DNA of 64,000 nucleotides from the NCBI RefSeq assembly GCF_032918005.1, contig NZ_CP136628.1, positions 977,501-1,041,500 of the forward strand, in the 5' to 3' direction. This DNA is from Bradyrhizobium sp. NDS-1. GTDB lineage: Bacteria > Pseudomonadota > Alphaproteobacteria > Rhizobiales > Xanthobacteraceae. Shown here in pieces: positions 8,343 through 17,747 of the stretch. The translations under genes were made by a program, and so were the position numbers. The notes under the pieces are model-generated. The model made no database searches, had not been told where the DNA came from, and saw only the letters and a list, made by a program, of their open reading frames with translations. Position 1 is the first letter of the stretch; every line of letters begins with the position of its first letter.

Positions 8343-8885
8343 ATGACCAACCAGCATTTTGCCCTGTTCGACACCAAAATCGGCCTCTGCGCCGTCGCCT
8401 GGGGCCCGCGCGGCATCAACGGCACGCAATTGCCGATGGGCGGTGAGCAGAAGATCCGCACCCGGATCAGCCAGCGTCACGCCGACGCCAGCGAGGCCGA
8501 GCCGACGGCCGAAGTGCGAGAGGCGATCGACCGGATAACAAAACTGCTCTCAGGCGAGCCGGATGACCTCACCGATATCGAGCTCGATCTCGACGGCGTG
8601 CCCGAATTCAACCGCGGCGTCTACGAGATCGCCCGCGCGATTCCGCCCGGGAAGACCGTCACCTATGGCGATATCGCCAAGCAGCTCGGCGGTGTCCAGC
8701 TGTCGCGGGACGTCGGTCAGGCGCTCGGTCGCAACCCGTGTCCGATCGTCGTGCCCTGCCACCGCGTGCTCGCCGCCGGCAACAAGCCCGGCGGATTTTC
8801 GGCCAACGGCGGCGTGGTGACGAAGCTGAAGATGCTGGAGATCGAAGGCGCGCTGGTGAACCACACGCCGAGTCTGTTCGATTGA
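8343..8885 (+). CDS. ogt: Methylated-DNA-[protein]-cysteine S-methyltransferase
   Basis: A 180-residue DNA repair protein that transfers alkyl groups from O6-alkylguanine to its own cysteine. The active-site motif PCHRV has C139 as acceptor. The winged helix (about residues 103-130) contains GKTVTYGDIAKQLG and the arginine-finger region. The N-terminal domain is short and lacks the AraC-type Ada domain, so this is an Ogt-type stand-alone enzyme. It is divergent from the hydrolases and convergent with the AMP-ligase gene. No regulatory link to its neighbours is visible. Confidence 0.93.
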   Translation: MTNQHFALFDTKIGLCAVAWGPRGINGTQLPMGGEQKIRTRISQRHADASEAEPTAEVREAIDRITKLLSGEPDDLTDIELDLDGVPEFNRGVYEIARAIPPGKTVTYGDIAKQLGGVQLSRDVGQALGRNPCPIVVPCHRVLAAGNKPGGFSANGGVVTKLKMLEIEGALVNHTPSLFD

Positions 8886-8893
8886 GGTGGTCC

Positions 8894-8917
8894 ACCCTCC
8901 CCCGTCCAGGGGAGGGT
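8894..8917. terminator. Hairpin between convergent genes
   Basis: A 9-bp GC-rich stem (8894-8902 with 8909-8917) lies between ogt and the convergent AMP-ligase gene. There is no clear T-run. It may belong to the 'accctcccc' repeat family also seen near 58.3 kb. Confidence 0.45.
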
Positions 8918-8927
8918 AAGAGGCGCC

Positions 8928-10472
8928 TCAAATCTTCGCGGCCGCCTTCGGCCAATATTTGTCGCGAAGATGCCGCTTCACCAGCTTGCCGGTCGGCGTA
9001 CGCGGCAGCTCGGGCTCGAAATCGATCGAGCGCGGGCACTTGATCGCGGAGAGGCGGCTCTTGCAGTAGGCGATCAAATCGGTCTCCAGCGCCTTGCCGG
9101 CGCGGCTCATGTCGTGCGGCTGCACCACCGCCTTGACCTCTTCGCCCATCTCCTCGTTCGGCACGCCGAACACGGCGACGTCGGCGACGTCGGGATGGGT
9201 GATCAGCACGTCCTCGGTCTCCTGCGGGTAGATGTTCACGCCGCCGGAGATGATCATGTAGGACTTGCGATCGGTGAGATAGAGGAAGCCGTCCTTGTCG
9301 AGATAGCCGACGTCGCCGAGCGTCGACCAACCTTTGGCGTTGTAGGCCTTCTTCGTCTTCTCCGGGTCGTTGTGATAGGTGAACGCGGGCGCGTCGGCGA
9401 AATAGACCGTGCCGATCTCGCCGACCGGCTGCTCCTCGTCGTTCTCGTCCAAGATCTTGATCTTGCCGACAACGGCGCGGCCGACGCTGCCGCGATGCTC
9501 CAGCCATTGCTGTGAGTTGCAGACGGTGACGCCGTTGCCTTCCGAGCCTGCGTAATACTCGATCAGGATCGGTCCCCACCATTCGATCATCTTGGCCTTC
9601 ACGTCGACCGGGCACGGCGCGGCGGCATGGATCGCGCCCTTGAGCGTGGAGACGTTGTATTTGGTGCGAACCTCGTCCGGCAGTTTCAGCATGCGCACGA
9701 ACATGGTCGGCACGAGTTGCGACTGCGTGACCTTGTATTTCTCGACCAGCTTCAGGAAATCTTCGGCGTCGAAGTGCTCCATGATGATCGAGGTGCCGCC
9801 GAGCACGGTCGCCATCATGTTGAAGCGCAGCGGCGCGGCGTGATAAAGCGGCGCCGGCGACAGATATGTGCTCTCCGCATTCATGCCGCACATGTCGGCG
9901 CAGAGCACGCGCAGGAAGGCGTTCGGCACGTCGATCTTGTTGCCTTCGAACGCCTTCTTGATGCCCTTGGGCCGGCCGGTGGTGCCCGACGAATACAACA
10001 TGTCGTAGCCGGCGACCTCGTCCGCGATCGGCGTCGTCGGCTGCGCGGCGGCCTCCTTGTCATAGGAACGAAACCCCGGCAGCGGCTCGTCCATCATGTA
10101 GAAGATCGGCTCGGCGGGTGCGCCCTTGACCAGATCCTTGATCTGGTCAGCGCATTTCGGCGTGGTGATGACGACCTTGGCGCCGCAATCCTTGATGATG
10201 TAGTCGATCTCGTCCTGCTTCAGATAGCGGCTGATCGCGGTGTAATAGAGCCCGCTGCGCTGCGCGGCCCAGCAGATCTCCATGAAGGCGAGACGGTTCT
10301 CCATCAAAAGCGCGATATGGTCGCCGGCCTTCAATCCGAGCGAGCGGAACAGATGCGCGCCCTGGTTCGAAAGCTCGTCGAGCTCGCGATAGGTGATCGC
10401 CTTGCCGGTGCCGGCCATCTGATAGGCGATCTTGTCGGGCGTGGTGCGGGCGTGGACGGAGGGGTGGGTCAT
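8928..10472 (-). CDS. Acyl-CoA synthetase (AMP-dependent ligase)
   Basis: A 514-residue ANL-superfamily ligase. The P-loop YSSGTTGRPKGIKK is near residue 160, the YAGSEGNG motif is in the adenylation core, and the C-terminal TGKLVKRHLRD supplies the adenylation lysine. It should activate a carboxylic acid to its CoA thioester in the cytoplasm. Downstream of thiolase on the same strand, it is separated from it by a terminator-like hairpin. It probably feeds the acyl-CoA degradation genes that follow. Chain length or aromatic preference cannot be read from sequence. Confidence 0.9.
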   Translation of the reverse strand: MTHPSVHARTTPDKIAYQMAGTGKAITYRELDELSNQGAHLFRSLGLKAGDHIALLMENRLAFMEICWAAQRSGLYYTAISRYLKQDEIDYIIKDCGAKVVITTPKCADQIKDLVKGAPAEPIFYMMDEPLPGFRSYDKEAAAQPTTPIADEVAGYDMLYSSGTTGRPKGIKKAFEGNKIDVPNAFLRVLCADMCGMNAESTYLSPAPLYHAAPLRFNMMATVLGGTSIIMEHFDAEDFLKLVEKYKVTQSQLVPTMFVRMLKLPDEVRTKYNVSTLKGAIHAAAPCPVDVKAKMIEWWGPILIEYYAGSEGNGVTVCNSQQWLEHRGSVGRAVVGKIKILDENDEEQPVGEIGTVYFADAPAFTYHNDPEKTKKAYNAKGWSTLGDVGYLDKDGFLYLTDRKSYMIISGGVNIYPQETEDVLITHPDVADVAVFGVPNEEMGEEVKAVVQPHDMSRAGKALETDLIAYCKSRLSAIKCPRSIDFEPELPRTPTGKLVKRHLRDKYWPKAAAKI

Positions 10473-10488
10473 GGCGTTTCCTCAAAAC

Positions 10489-10568
10489 GCGAATGGCGAG
10501 TAGCGAAGGGCGAATAGGGAAGGGCAAACCGCTCTTCGCCTACTCACCATTCGCTACTCGCCACTTGC
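10489..10568 (-). terminator. Long inverted repeat between thiolase and ligase genes
   Basis: Arms at 10489-10507 and 10550-10568 (gcgaatggcgagtagcgaa and its near complement) pair with few mismatches. On the minus strand the structure is followed by TTTTGAGG. It may terminate or attenuate transcription from thiolase into the ligase gene. The units gcgaatgg/gagtagcga recur inside it, as in dispersed rhizobial repeats. Confidence 0.5.
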
Positions 10569-10584
10569 TACTCGCTTTTGTTTT

Positions 10585-11757
10585 TTACAGGCGCTCTACG
10601 ATCGTCACATTCGCCATGCCGCCGCCTTCGCACATGGTCTGCAGGCCGTAGCGCTTGCCGCGCTGGTGCAGGGCGTGGACCAGCGTGGTCATCAGCTTGG
10701 TGCCGGAGCCGCCGAGCGGATGGCCGAGCGCGATGGCGCCGCCGTTGACGTTGAGACGCGCGGGATCCGCGCCAGTGGTCTTGAGCCAGCCGGTCGGCAC
10801 CGAGGCGAAGGCCTCGTTGACCTCGAACAGGTCGATGTCGTCGACCTTCATGCCGGCCTTCTCCAGCGCGCGCTTGGTGGCGTGCAGTGGCGCGTCGAGC
10901 ATGATGACGGGGTCGCCGCCGGTCATCGTCATGTGGTGGATGCGCGCCAGCGGCTTGACGCCGAGCTGCTTGAGGCCACGCTCGTTCACGACCATCACGC
11001 CGGAAGCGCCGTCGCAGATCTGGCTGGCGCTGGCTGCGGTGAGCTTGCCGTTCTCGGCAATCAGCTTGACGCCCTTGATGCCGTCGAGCGTGACGTCGAA
11101 GCGGATACCCTCGTCGATGTGGTGGGTGTCCTTGGAGCCGTCGGCGCGGGTGATTTCGAGCGGCACGATCTCCTTCTTGAAGTGGCCGGCTTGGGTCGCC
11201 GCGATCGCGCGCTGATGGCTGTTGAAAGAGTACTCGTCGAGATCATCCTTCGACAGGCCGTACTTCTCAGCCATCATCTCGGCGCCGGTGAACTGGCTGA
11301 ACACGATGTTGGGATACTTCGCCTCGATGCCAGGGCTCTTGTAATTGCCAAAGCCGTTCTTGGCCGGAAGCTGCGACGACAGGCCCATCGGCACGCGCGT
11401 CATCGATTCCACGCCGGCGGCGATCACGACGTCCATCGTGCCCGACATCACGGCCTGGGCTGCGAAGTGCAGCGCCTGCTGCGAGGAGCCGCACTGGCGG
11501 TCGATCGACGTGCCCGGCACGCTCTCCGGCAGCTTCGAGGCCATGATCGCGTTGCGCGCGACGTTGTTGGACTGCTCGCCGACCTGCATCACGCAGCCCA
11601 TGATCACGTCCTCGACCAGGGCAGGATCGACCTTGGTGCGATCGACCAGCTCGTCCAGCACCTTCGCGGCGAGATCGGCCGGATGCCAGCCGGCGAGGCG
11701 GCCCCCCTTGCGCCCGCCGGCGGTACGCGCGGCGGCGACGATGTATGCCTCGGCCAT
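10585..11757 (-). CDS. Acetyl-CoA C-acyltransferase (thiolase)
   Basis: A 390-residue thiolase that cleaves 3-ketoacyl-CoA with CoA. The acyl-accepting cysteine is C89 in DRQCGSSQ. The other catalytic parts are NEAFAS, GGAIALGHPLG (His) and the C-terminal CEGGGMAN (Cys). Full length for the family. Divergent from a TetR regulator across a 153-bp region with an imperfect palindrome. In this setting a role in beta-oxidation is more likely than in polyhydroxybutyrate synthesis, because no phaB or phaC is nearby. Confidence 0.92.
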   Translation of the reverse strand: MAEAYIVAAARTAGGRKGGRLAGWHPADLAAKVLDELVDRTKVDPALVEDVIMGCVMQVGEQSNNVARNAIMASKLPESVPGTSIDRQCGSSQQALHFAAQAVMSGTMDVVIAAGVESMTRVPMGLSSQLPAKNGFGNYKSPGIEAKYPNIVFSQFTGAEMMAEKYGLSKDDLDEYSFNSHQRAIAATQAGHFKKEIVPLEITRADGSKDTHHIDEGIRFDVTLDGIKGVKLIAENGKLTAASASQICDGASGVMVVNERGLKQLGVKPLARIHHMTMTGGDPVIMLDAPLHATKRALEKAGMKVDDIDLFEVNEAFASVPTGWLKTTGADPARLNVNGGAIALGHPLGGSGTKLMTTLVHALHQRGKRYGLQTMCEGGGMANVTIVERL

Positions 11758-11826
11758 GTCGGTTTCTCCCTGAATTTCTTGATTGGGGTTGGTTGTCGGG
11801 GACGGATTTAAGGGACGGAAGATCGT

Positions 11827-11846
11827 TTAGTCAATCGATCAATTAA
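11827..11846. promoter_or_regulatory. Candidate TetR operator
   Basis: TTAGTCAATCGATCAATTAA is an imperfect palindrome centred on ATCGAT (14 of 20 positions symmetric). It lies between the divergent thiolase and TetR genes, where an acyl-CoA-responsive repressor would be expected to bind. Confidence 0.4.
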
Positions 11847-11910
11847 CTCTTGTGATGAGGCGCTGCTTGGGCTTATCTGCGCGCCTCTCGCAGCGCATTC
11901 AGGGATCTCC

Positions 11911-12570
11911 GTGGCTACCAGCGTACCGAACAGGCTCTCCAGCGGGAAGAATTCCACCGCGGAGAAATTGCTCGTGGCCGCGAGCGAGCTGATGATCGAA
12001 CGCTCCTCGATCGAGATCTCGCTCAGCGACATCGCGCAGAAGTCGGGCGCCAACGCCGCGCTGGTCAAATATCATTTTGGCAACAAGGATGGCCTGCTGC
12101 TTGCGCTGCTCGAGCGCAATGCCGCGACCGAGCTCTCCAATCTCGAATATCTGCTGGCGCAGCCGATTACAGCCACGGCGAAGCTGAAGCTGCATATCGG
12201 CGGCATCATCCGCGCCTATTACCGGTTCCCTTACATGAACCGGTTGATCCACTACCTCTTGCACGAGACCAACACGGCCGCCGCCGACGAAGTCTCGAAA
12301 TTCTTCGTGGCGCCGCTGCTCGACTTTCACCGCCGCCTGCTGGCCGATGGCGTCAGCCGCGGCGAATTCCGCCAGACCGATCCGGTGCTGTTCTACACGA
12401 GCCTGATCGGCGCCTGCGATCATTTGTTCTTCGGCCGGCACGCGATGTCCCGCGCGACCGGCGTCGGCCCGGTTACCGACGACGTCTGCCGGCAATACAT
12501 CAAGCACATGGAAACGCTGATCTGTGGCGGCATCCTCACGCAAGCCGGGGAAGCTGCCGCTGCCGGATAG
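11911..12570 (+). CDS. TetR-family transcriptional regulator
   Basis: A 219-residue repressor. The N-terminal helix-turn-helix (residues about 15-60) contains SLSDIAQKSGANAALVKYHFGNKDGL, and the rest is a helical ligand domain. The GTG start at 11911 has AGGGA just upstream. It is divergent from thiolase and followed at 56 bases by an SDR gene, so it likely controls acyl-CoA metabolism on both sides. The ligand is probably a CoA thioester by analogy with FadR/PaaR-type TetR proteins; this is an inference. Confidence 0.88.
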   Translation: MATSVPNRLSSGKNSTAEKLLVAASELMIERSSIEISLSDIAQKSGANAALVKYHFGNKDGLLLALLERNAATELSNLEYLLAQPITATAKLKLHIGGIIRAYYRFPYMNRLIHYLLHETNTAAADEVSKFFVAPLLDFHRRLLADGVSRGEFRQTDPVLFYTSLIGACDHLFFGRHAMSRATGVGPVTDDVCRQYIKHMETLICGGILTQAGEAAAAG

Positions 12571-12625
12571 TCCGGCCAATACACCACAAGTCCAGAGAAG
12601 AAACGCCCAAGGAAAGGTGCCTGTC

Positions 12626-13384
12626 ATGCAACTGAAAGACGTAGCCGTTCTCATCACCGGCGGTGGTTCGGGCCTCGGTGAGGCCACCGCCCGCGCCATG
12701 GCGGCCAAGGGCGCCAAGATCGGCGTGATCGACCAGAACAAGGACAATGCCGAGAAGGTCGCCGCCGAAGTGAAGGGCGTTGCGCTCCATGCCGACGTCA
12801 CCAGCGAAGAGCAGATCAAGGCGGCGATCGCCGAGGCCGAGGCCGCGCACGGTGTTGCCCGCGTGCTGATGAACTGCGCCGGCATCGGCGGCTCGCAGCG
12901 CATCGTCGGCCGCGACGGCGTCTATCCCTTGGAAAAATTCGCGCGCATCATCAACGTCAATCTGATCGGCACCTTCAACTGCCTGCGCCTGTTCGCCGAG
13001 CGCCTCGTCACGATCGAGCCGGTCGGCGAAGAGCGCGGCGTCATCATCAACACGGCGTCGGTCGCCGCTTACGAAGGCCAGATCGGCCAGATCGCCTATT
13101 CGGCATCGAAGGGCGGCGTCGTCGGCCTGACCCTGCCGGCCGCGCGCGACCTCGCCAGCCAGAAAATCCGCGTCAACACCATCGCGCCCGGCCTGTTCTT
13201 CACGCCGCTGCTGATGGGCCTGAACGAAGAGGCGCGCAAGAGCCTGGGTGCCCAGGTGCCGCATCCCTCGCGCCTCGGCGATGCCGCCGAATACGGCTCG
13301 CTGGCGGTGCACATCGTCGAGAACCCGATGCTGAACGGCGAGACCATCCGCCTCGACGGCGCGATCCGGATGGCGCCAAGGTAG
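12626..13384 (+). CDS. SDR: 3-hydroxyacyl-CoA dehydrogenase type II-like
   Basis: A 252-residue classical short-chain dehydrogenase. The cofactor motif TGGGSGLG is at residues 11-18, and an acidic D (VIDQNKDN) after beta-2 indicates NAD preference. The catalytic YSASKGG follows a Ser. The sequence resembles the HSD17B10/type II 3-hydroxyacyl-CoA dehydrogenase group. ATG 12626 is chosen because a longer frame overlaps the TetR gene and is not homologous. Together with crotonase and thiolase it supplies the third step of a beta-oxidation round. Confidence 0.9.
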   Translation: MQLKDVAVLITGGGSGLGEATARAMAAKGAKIGVIDQNKDNAEKVAAEVKGVALHADVTSEEQIKAAIAEAEAAHGVARVLMNCAGIGGSQRIVGRDGVYPLEKFARIINVNLIGTFNCLRLFAERLVTIEPVGEERGVIINTASVAAYEGQIGQIAYSASKGGVVGLTLPAARDLASQKIRVNTIAPGLFFTPLLMGLNEEARKSLGAQVPHPSRLGDAAEYGSLAVHIVENPMLNGETIRLDGAIRMAPR

Positions 13385-13391
13385 CTTCTTT

Positions 13392-13570
13392 CCTTCTCCC
13401 CTCTTGTCCGCCGAAGCCTTCAGGCGAAGGCGGATGTGGGAGAAGGTGGCGCGCTTCTTAGCGCGCCGGATGATGGGTTCTCTCCACAATCTCATCAGTG
13501 GAGGCAGACCCCTCACCCAAGCGAGTATGTGGTCAGCGATGTACATGCCCTCTCCCACAAGGGGAGAGGG
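13392..13570. repeat. Intergenic hairpin repeat cluster
   Basis: Two palindromes (13392-13446, with ccttctccc / gggagaagg arms; 13548-13570, with ccctctccc / ggggagaggg arms) fill the 228-bp space before the crotonase gene. A smaller gcgcgc hairpin lies between them. No gene is seen here. Confidence 0.6.
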
Positions 13571-13612
13571 CGCAGCAATTGGCACCGCGATCGGCGGTAC
13601 TCAGGAGCGCCC

Positions 13613-14419
13613 ATGTCCCAACCGCTGCTGATCGAACATGACGACGGCGTCGACCGGGTGACGCTCAATCGCCCCGACAGTCTCAACGCGCTTGATCCTG
13701 CGCTGATCGACGCGCTCAACGTTTATTTCCAGGGCCTGCAGCGCAATCGCGACACGCGCGTCGTTGTGCTCCGGGGCGCCGGCAAGAATTTCTGTGCGGG
13801 TCTTGATCTCAAGGCGGCGATGGCTCGCCGCGCAGGACAGCAGGAACCGCCCGGCGTCACGGAGTCGCTCGATTCGCAGCGCCGCATCGCAGATATCGTG
13901 ATGCTGATGCGGCGCTGCCCACAGCCGATCCTTTCGCTGGTGCAGGGCGCGGCGGCCGGCGGTGGCTTTGCGCTGGCACTGGCGTCCGATATCCGCATCG
14001 CGACGAAATCGGCGCGGATGAACTGCGCCTTCATCAAGCTCGGCCTCGGCGGCTGCGACATCGGCACCAGCTATTTCCTGCCGCGCCTCGTCGGCGTGTC
14101 CGTGGCATCGGAATTGATCCTGACGGGTCGCTTCATCGGCGCCGAGCGCGCGCTCGCGGTCGGACTGGTCTCAGAGGTCGTCGACGAGGACAAGCTCGAC
14201 GATGCGGCTGTGCCCTATGTCGATGCGATGATGACAGCCTCGCCGGTCGGACTGCGCCTGTCCAAGGAATGTCTCAACATGAGCGTCGACGCCGGCTCGC
14301 TCGAGGCCGTTATCGGAATGGAAGATCGCAACCAGGTCCTGTGCAGCCGCTCCGAGGAATTTTCGGAAGGCATCAGGGCCTTCCTTGAGAAGCGAAAGCC
14401 TGTCTATATCAAGCGCTGA
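13613..14419 (+). CDS. Enoyl-CoA hydratase/isomerase (crotonase family)
   Basis: A 268-residue crotonase. The oxyanion-hole pieces are CAGLDLKAA near residue 64 and the GAAAGGGFALALASD region near 110. A Gly-rich GLGGCDIGTSYFLPRLVG segment follows. ATG 13613 follows CAGGAG at good spacing. The position normally holding the second catalytic Glu of hydratases reads GGCDIG, with Asp in the neighbourhood, as in dienoyl-CoA isomerases and related hydratases. The exact reaction is therefore uncertain. It sits directly before the feruloyl-CoA-synthase-like gene. Confidence 0.87.
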   Translation: MSQPLLIEHDDGVDRVTLNRPDSLNALDPALIDALNVYFQGLQRNRDTRVVVLRGAGKNFCAGLDLKAAMARRAGQQEPPGVTESLDSQRRIADIVMLMRRCPQPILSLVQGAAAGGGFALALASDIRIATKSARMNCAFIKLGLGGCDIGTSYFLPRLVGVSVASELILTGRFIGAERALAVGLVSEVVDEDKLDDAAVPYVDAMMTASPVGLRLSKECLNMSVDAGSLEAVIGMEDRNQVLCSRSEEFSEGIRAFLEKRKPVYIKR

Positions 14420-14462
14420 ACGAGAACGATCCGCAAAGGACGATAATTCCGGGAGACGCAAA

Positions 14463-16334
14463 ATGAGTGGGAGCGCGGCGGCGGTGATGACGAAGCCCGC
14501 CTTTCGCAAGGTCGAGTGGCTCGCGCGCGACATCGACGTCGGGCGCCGCGCCGACGGCACGGTGGTGCTGAAGTCGCGCATTCCGCTGCAGTCTTACGAG
14601 AAGCACATCCCGGCGTCGCTGGCGAAATGGGCGAGGGAAGCGCCCGAGCGCATCTGGCTGGCGCAACGCGGCGGGCCCAACCGCGAATGGCGCAAGGTAT
14701 CTTATGCCGAAGCCAAGCGCACCGTGGATGCGCTGACGCAAGGCCTGCTCAATCTCGGGCTCGATGGCCGTCCCGTCGCGATCCTCTCCGGCAATTCGAT
14801 CGAGCATGCGCTGATGACGCAGGCGGCGATGCAGGCACGCGTACCGGCGGCGCCGGTATCGCCGGCCTACTCGCTGATGAGCCACGATCACGTCAAGCTG
14901 AAATACCTGTTCGACTTGATCAAGCCGGCCGTATTGATGGTGCAGGACGGTCCGACCTTCGAGAAGGCGCTGAAGGCGCTCGACCTTGGTGGCGTCACCG
15001 TCGTTCACGTCGCGCGGCCCTGCGACGGCATCACAAGCGTCAGCTTCGCCGAACTCGCGGCGACGCCGGTGACGAAGGATGTCGAGGCGTCGATTGCGAC
15101 GATCACGCCCGACACCGTCGGCAAGCTGCTGTTCACGTCAGGCTCGACCGGCATGCCCAAGGCCGTCATCAACACGCAGGAGATGATGTGCGCCAATGCT
15201 GCGATGATGATGCAGGTGAGGCCCCGTGACCCTGGCGGCCCGATCTCGACCATGCTGGACTGGATGCCCTGGAATCACACCATGGGCGGCAATGCCGCGT
15301 TTCATCCGATCCTGGTTGATGGCGGCACGCTCTATATCGATGACGGCCGGCCGATGCCCGGCCAGTTCGAGGAGACGTTGCGGAACCTGCGCGAGATCTC
15401 CCCGACCTATTACGCCAATGTCCCCGCCGGCTATGCCGCGCTCGCGGCCGCCATGGAGAAGGACGATGCGCTCTGCCGTTCCTTCTTCAAAAATCTCTCG
15501 ATCATGGCCTATGGCGGCGCGCGGCTGCCGGACGATCTCTACGACCGCATGCAGGCCCTCGCCGTGAAGACGACCGGAGAGCGCATCGTGTTCTACACCG
15601 GCTGGGGCTCGACCGAAACCGCGCCGACCTCGACCGGCACCTATTGGGACACCGAGCGCGTCGGCCTGATCGGCCTGCCGTTCCCAGGCGTTGAGTTGAA
15701 GATGGTGCCTTGCGGCTCGAAATACGAGTTGCGCCTGCGCGGCGTCAACGTCACGCCCGGCTATTTCGGCCAGCCCGAGCTGACGAAGAAGATGTTCGAC
15801 GAGGAAGGCTTTTACTGCATCGGCGATGCCGGCATCTTCGTCGACGATGCCGATCCGGTAAAAGGCATCATCTTTGCCGGCCGTGTCGTTGAGGATTTCA
15901 AGCTCACCACCGGCACATTTGTGCATGTCGGCTCGCTGCGGACCGATGCGATCGCGGCGGCGACGCCCGTGGTTCATGACGCGCTGGTCGCGGGGCAGGA
16001 TCGCCCGTTCATCGGCCTGCTCGCCTGGCCGAACCTTCACGCTTGCCGGCAGCTCGTTGGCAATCCCGATCTCAGCTTTGCTGATGCGGTGAAGCATCCC
16101 GAGGTCATTGCCTGCTTCAGACGGGGGCTGGAAGCTCACAACAAAGAATGCGAAGGCGCCAGCAGCCGCATCATCGCGCGCGCCATGCTGATGGACGAGC
16201 CGCCGTCGATCGACGGCAACGAGCTCACCGACAAGGGCTACATCAACCAGCGCGCCGGCCTGGAGCGCAGAGCGGTGTTGGTTGGGCGGCTCTATGCTGA
16301 CAAGCCGGACCAGGATGTGATCGTGCTGCGATGA
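14463..16334 (+). CDS. Feruloyl-CoA synthase-like AMP-dependent ligase
   Basis: A 623-residue ANL ligase. The P-loop LFTSGSTGMPKAVINTQ is near residue 223, the aromatic-substrate region DWMPWNHTMGGNAAF follows, and the core motif GWGSTETAPTSTGTYW is clear. The C-terminal ELTDKGYINQRA matches feruloyl-CoA synthases. ATG 14463 follows GGGAGACG. The family activates hydroxycinnamic acids such as ferulate. The usual partner pair, hydratase/aldolase and vanillin dehydrogenase, is absent here. The surrounding acyl-CoA dehydrogenases suggest a beta-oxidative side-chain route or a different, non-ferulate acid. Confidence 0.85.
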   Translation: MSGSAAAVMTKPAFRKVEWLARDIDVGRRADGTVVLKSRIPLQSYEKHIPASLAKWAREAPERIWLAQRGGPNREWRKVSYAEAKRTVDALTQGLLNLGLDGRPVAILSGNSIEHALMTQAAMQARVPAAPVSPAYSLMSHDHVKLKYLFDLIKPAVLMVQDGPTFEKALKALDLGGVTVVHVARPCDGITSVSFAELAATPVTKDVEASIATITPDTVGKLLFTSGSTGMPKAVINTQEMMCANAAMMMQVRPRDPGGPISTMLDWMPWNHTMGGNAAFHPILVDGGTLYIDDGRPMPGQFEETLRNLREISPTYYANVPAGYAALAAAMEKDDALCRSFFKNLSIMAYGGARLPDDLYDRMQALAVKTTGERIVFYTGWGSTETAPTSTGTYWDTERVGLIGLPFPGVELKMVPCGSKYELRLRGVNVTPGYFGQPELTKKMFDEEGFYCIGDAGIFVDDADPVKGIIFAGRVVEDFKLTTGTFVHVGSLRTDAIAAATPVVHDALVAGQDRPFIGLLAWPNLHACRQLVGNPDLSFADAVKHPEVIACFRRGLEAHNKECEGASSRIIARAMLMDEPPSIDGNELTDKGYINQRAGLERRAVLVGRLYADKPDQDVIVLR

Positions 16335-16350
16335 CGCACCGTTCTCGCCT

Positions 16351-16452
16351 GTCATTCCGGGGCGCGCGCAGCGCGAACCCGGAATCCATCAGGCCGCATA
16401 AACGCGGCGAAATGGATTCCGGGCTCGCGACTTCGTCGCGCCCCGGAATGAC
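16351..16452. repeat. Bradyrhizobial palindromic intergenic repeat, copy 3
   Basis: Same gtcattccgggg / ccccggaatgac outer arms as the copies near 3.2 and 4.1 kb. It sits between the ligase and acyl-CoA dehydrogenase genes. Confidence 0.85.
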
Positions 16453-16495
16453 GGTCTCAAAATGAACAAGACGAACAAACAAGAGGTAGCCCGCC

Positions 16496-17623
16496 ATGAA
16501 CTTCGATTTCTCCGACGATCAGAAGCAGCTCCGCGACCAGGCGCGCAAATTCCTTGCCGAAAAATGCTCGCCCAAGGCGGTGCGCGTCGTGCTCGACGGC
16601 AAGGCGCCCTATGACAAGGAGCTATGGAAGGGCCTCGCCGAGATGGGCTTTCTCGGCGTTGCGATTCCCGAGGAGTTTGGCGGGGCGGGTGCGGGCCATC
16701 TCGAGCTCTGCGTGATCGCGGAGGAGATGGGACGGGCCAATGCCCCGGTGCCGTTCTCCTCGACCGTGTATCTCGCCGCCGAGGCGCTGCTGATCGCCGG
16801 CAGCGACGCGCAGAAGAAGAAATGGTTGCCGGCGATCGCGTCGGGCGAGGCGATCGGCACGCTGGCGCTATTCGAGGGCAAGGGGAATCCGTCGCCGAAG
16901 AACGTCAAGCTCACGGCTGCGAACGGCGTGCTCAATGGCGTCAAGAAGCCGGTCGCCGACGGCGCCATCGCCGATTTCGCGGTTGTTGCCGCGCGTACCG
17001 GATCGAGCGGCCGGGACAGCGATATCTCGCTGTTCCTGGTCGACCTCAAGTCCGGTGGCGTCGAGGTGAAGAGCCTCACCAATCTCGATCCGACCCGCGG
17101 TCAGGCCGAGATCATCTTCAAGGACTGCAAGGCCGAGCCGCTAGGAGTTGCCGGCGAGGGCTGGAGCATCCTCACCCAGGTGCTCGATCGCGCCGCGGTG
17201 CTCTGCGCGTTCGAGCAGGTCGGCGGCTCCGATCGCGCGCTGGAGATGGGGCGGGACTACGCGCTCGACCGCATCGCCTTCGGCCGGCAAATCGGGTCGT
17301 TCCAGGCGGTCAAGCACATGCTTGCCGACATGTATGTCTCGGCGACGCTGGCGCGCTCCAACTGCTATTACGGCGCCTGGGCGCTCTCGACCAATGCTGG
17401 CGAGCTGCCGGAAGCTGCGGCTGCCGCCCGGATCAGCGCGACGCAGGCGTTTCAGCACTGCGCCAAGAACAACATCCAGGTTCACGGCGGCATGGGTTTC
17501 ACCTGGGAGTTCGACTGCCACATGTACTATCGCCGCGCCAACGCCATGGCGCTTGGTCTCGGCAGCCTGTCCTATTGGGAGGACCAGTTGATCGACCGCA
17601 TGCGCAAGAAGAACGCGGCTTGA
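16496..17623 (+). CDS. Acyl-CoA dehydrogenase, 375-residue type
   Basis: A flavin-dependent acyl-CoA dehydrogenase. The N-terminal helical domain has MNFDFSDDQKQLRDQARKF, the middle has the AIPEEFGGAGAG and EEMGRA motifs, and the C-terminal helix contains IQVHGGMGFTWEFDCHMYYRR. The C-terminus lacks the EG(G)T segment that carries the catalytic Glu in the medium-chain family. This is typical of the smaller partner subunits, such as pimeloyl-CoA dehydrogenase small subunits. It may therefore act as part of a heteromer with one of the two 414-residue dehydrogenases downstream, which is an inference. Confidence 0.87.
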   Translation: MNFDFSDDQKQLRDQARKFLAEKCSPKAVRVVLDGKAPYDKELWKGLAEMGFLGVAIPEEFGGAGAGHLELCVIAEEMGRANAPVPFSSTVYLAAEALLIAGSDAQKKKWLPAIASGEAIGTLALFEGKGNPSPKNVKLTAANGVLNGVKKPVADGAIADFAVVAARTGSSGRDSDISLFLVDLKSGGVEVKSLTNLDPTRGQAEIIFKDCKAEPLGVAGEGWSILTQVLDRAAVLCAFEQVGGSDRALEMGRDYALDRIAFGRQIGSFQAVKHMLADMYVSATLARSNCYYGAWALSTNAGELPEAAAAARISATQAFQHCAKNNIQVHGGMGFTWEFDCHMYYRRANAMALGLGSLSYWEDQLIDRMRKKNAA

Positions 17624-17630
17624 TGTTGTC

Positions 17631-17727
17631 GTCATTCCGGGGCTCGCGAAGCGAGAACCCGGAATCTCGAGTTGAGTCGATAACCTCTGGATTCCGGGTT
17701 CGATGCTGCGCATCGCCCCGGAACGAC
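17631..17727. repeat. Bradyrhizobial palindromic intergenic repeat, copy 4
   Basis: A copy with one changed base in the right arm (ccccggaacgac). It separates the first and second acyl-CoA dehydrogenase genes. Confidence 0.8.
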
Positions 17728-17747
17728 GGAAGAAGAGATAAAGAACC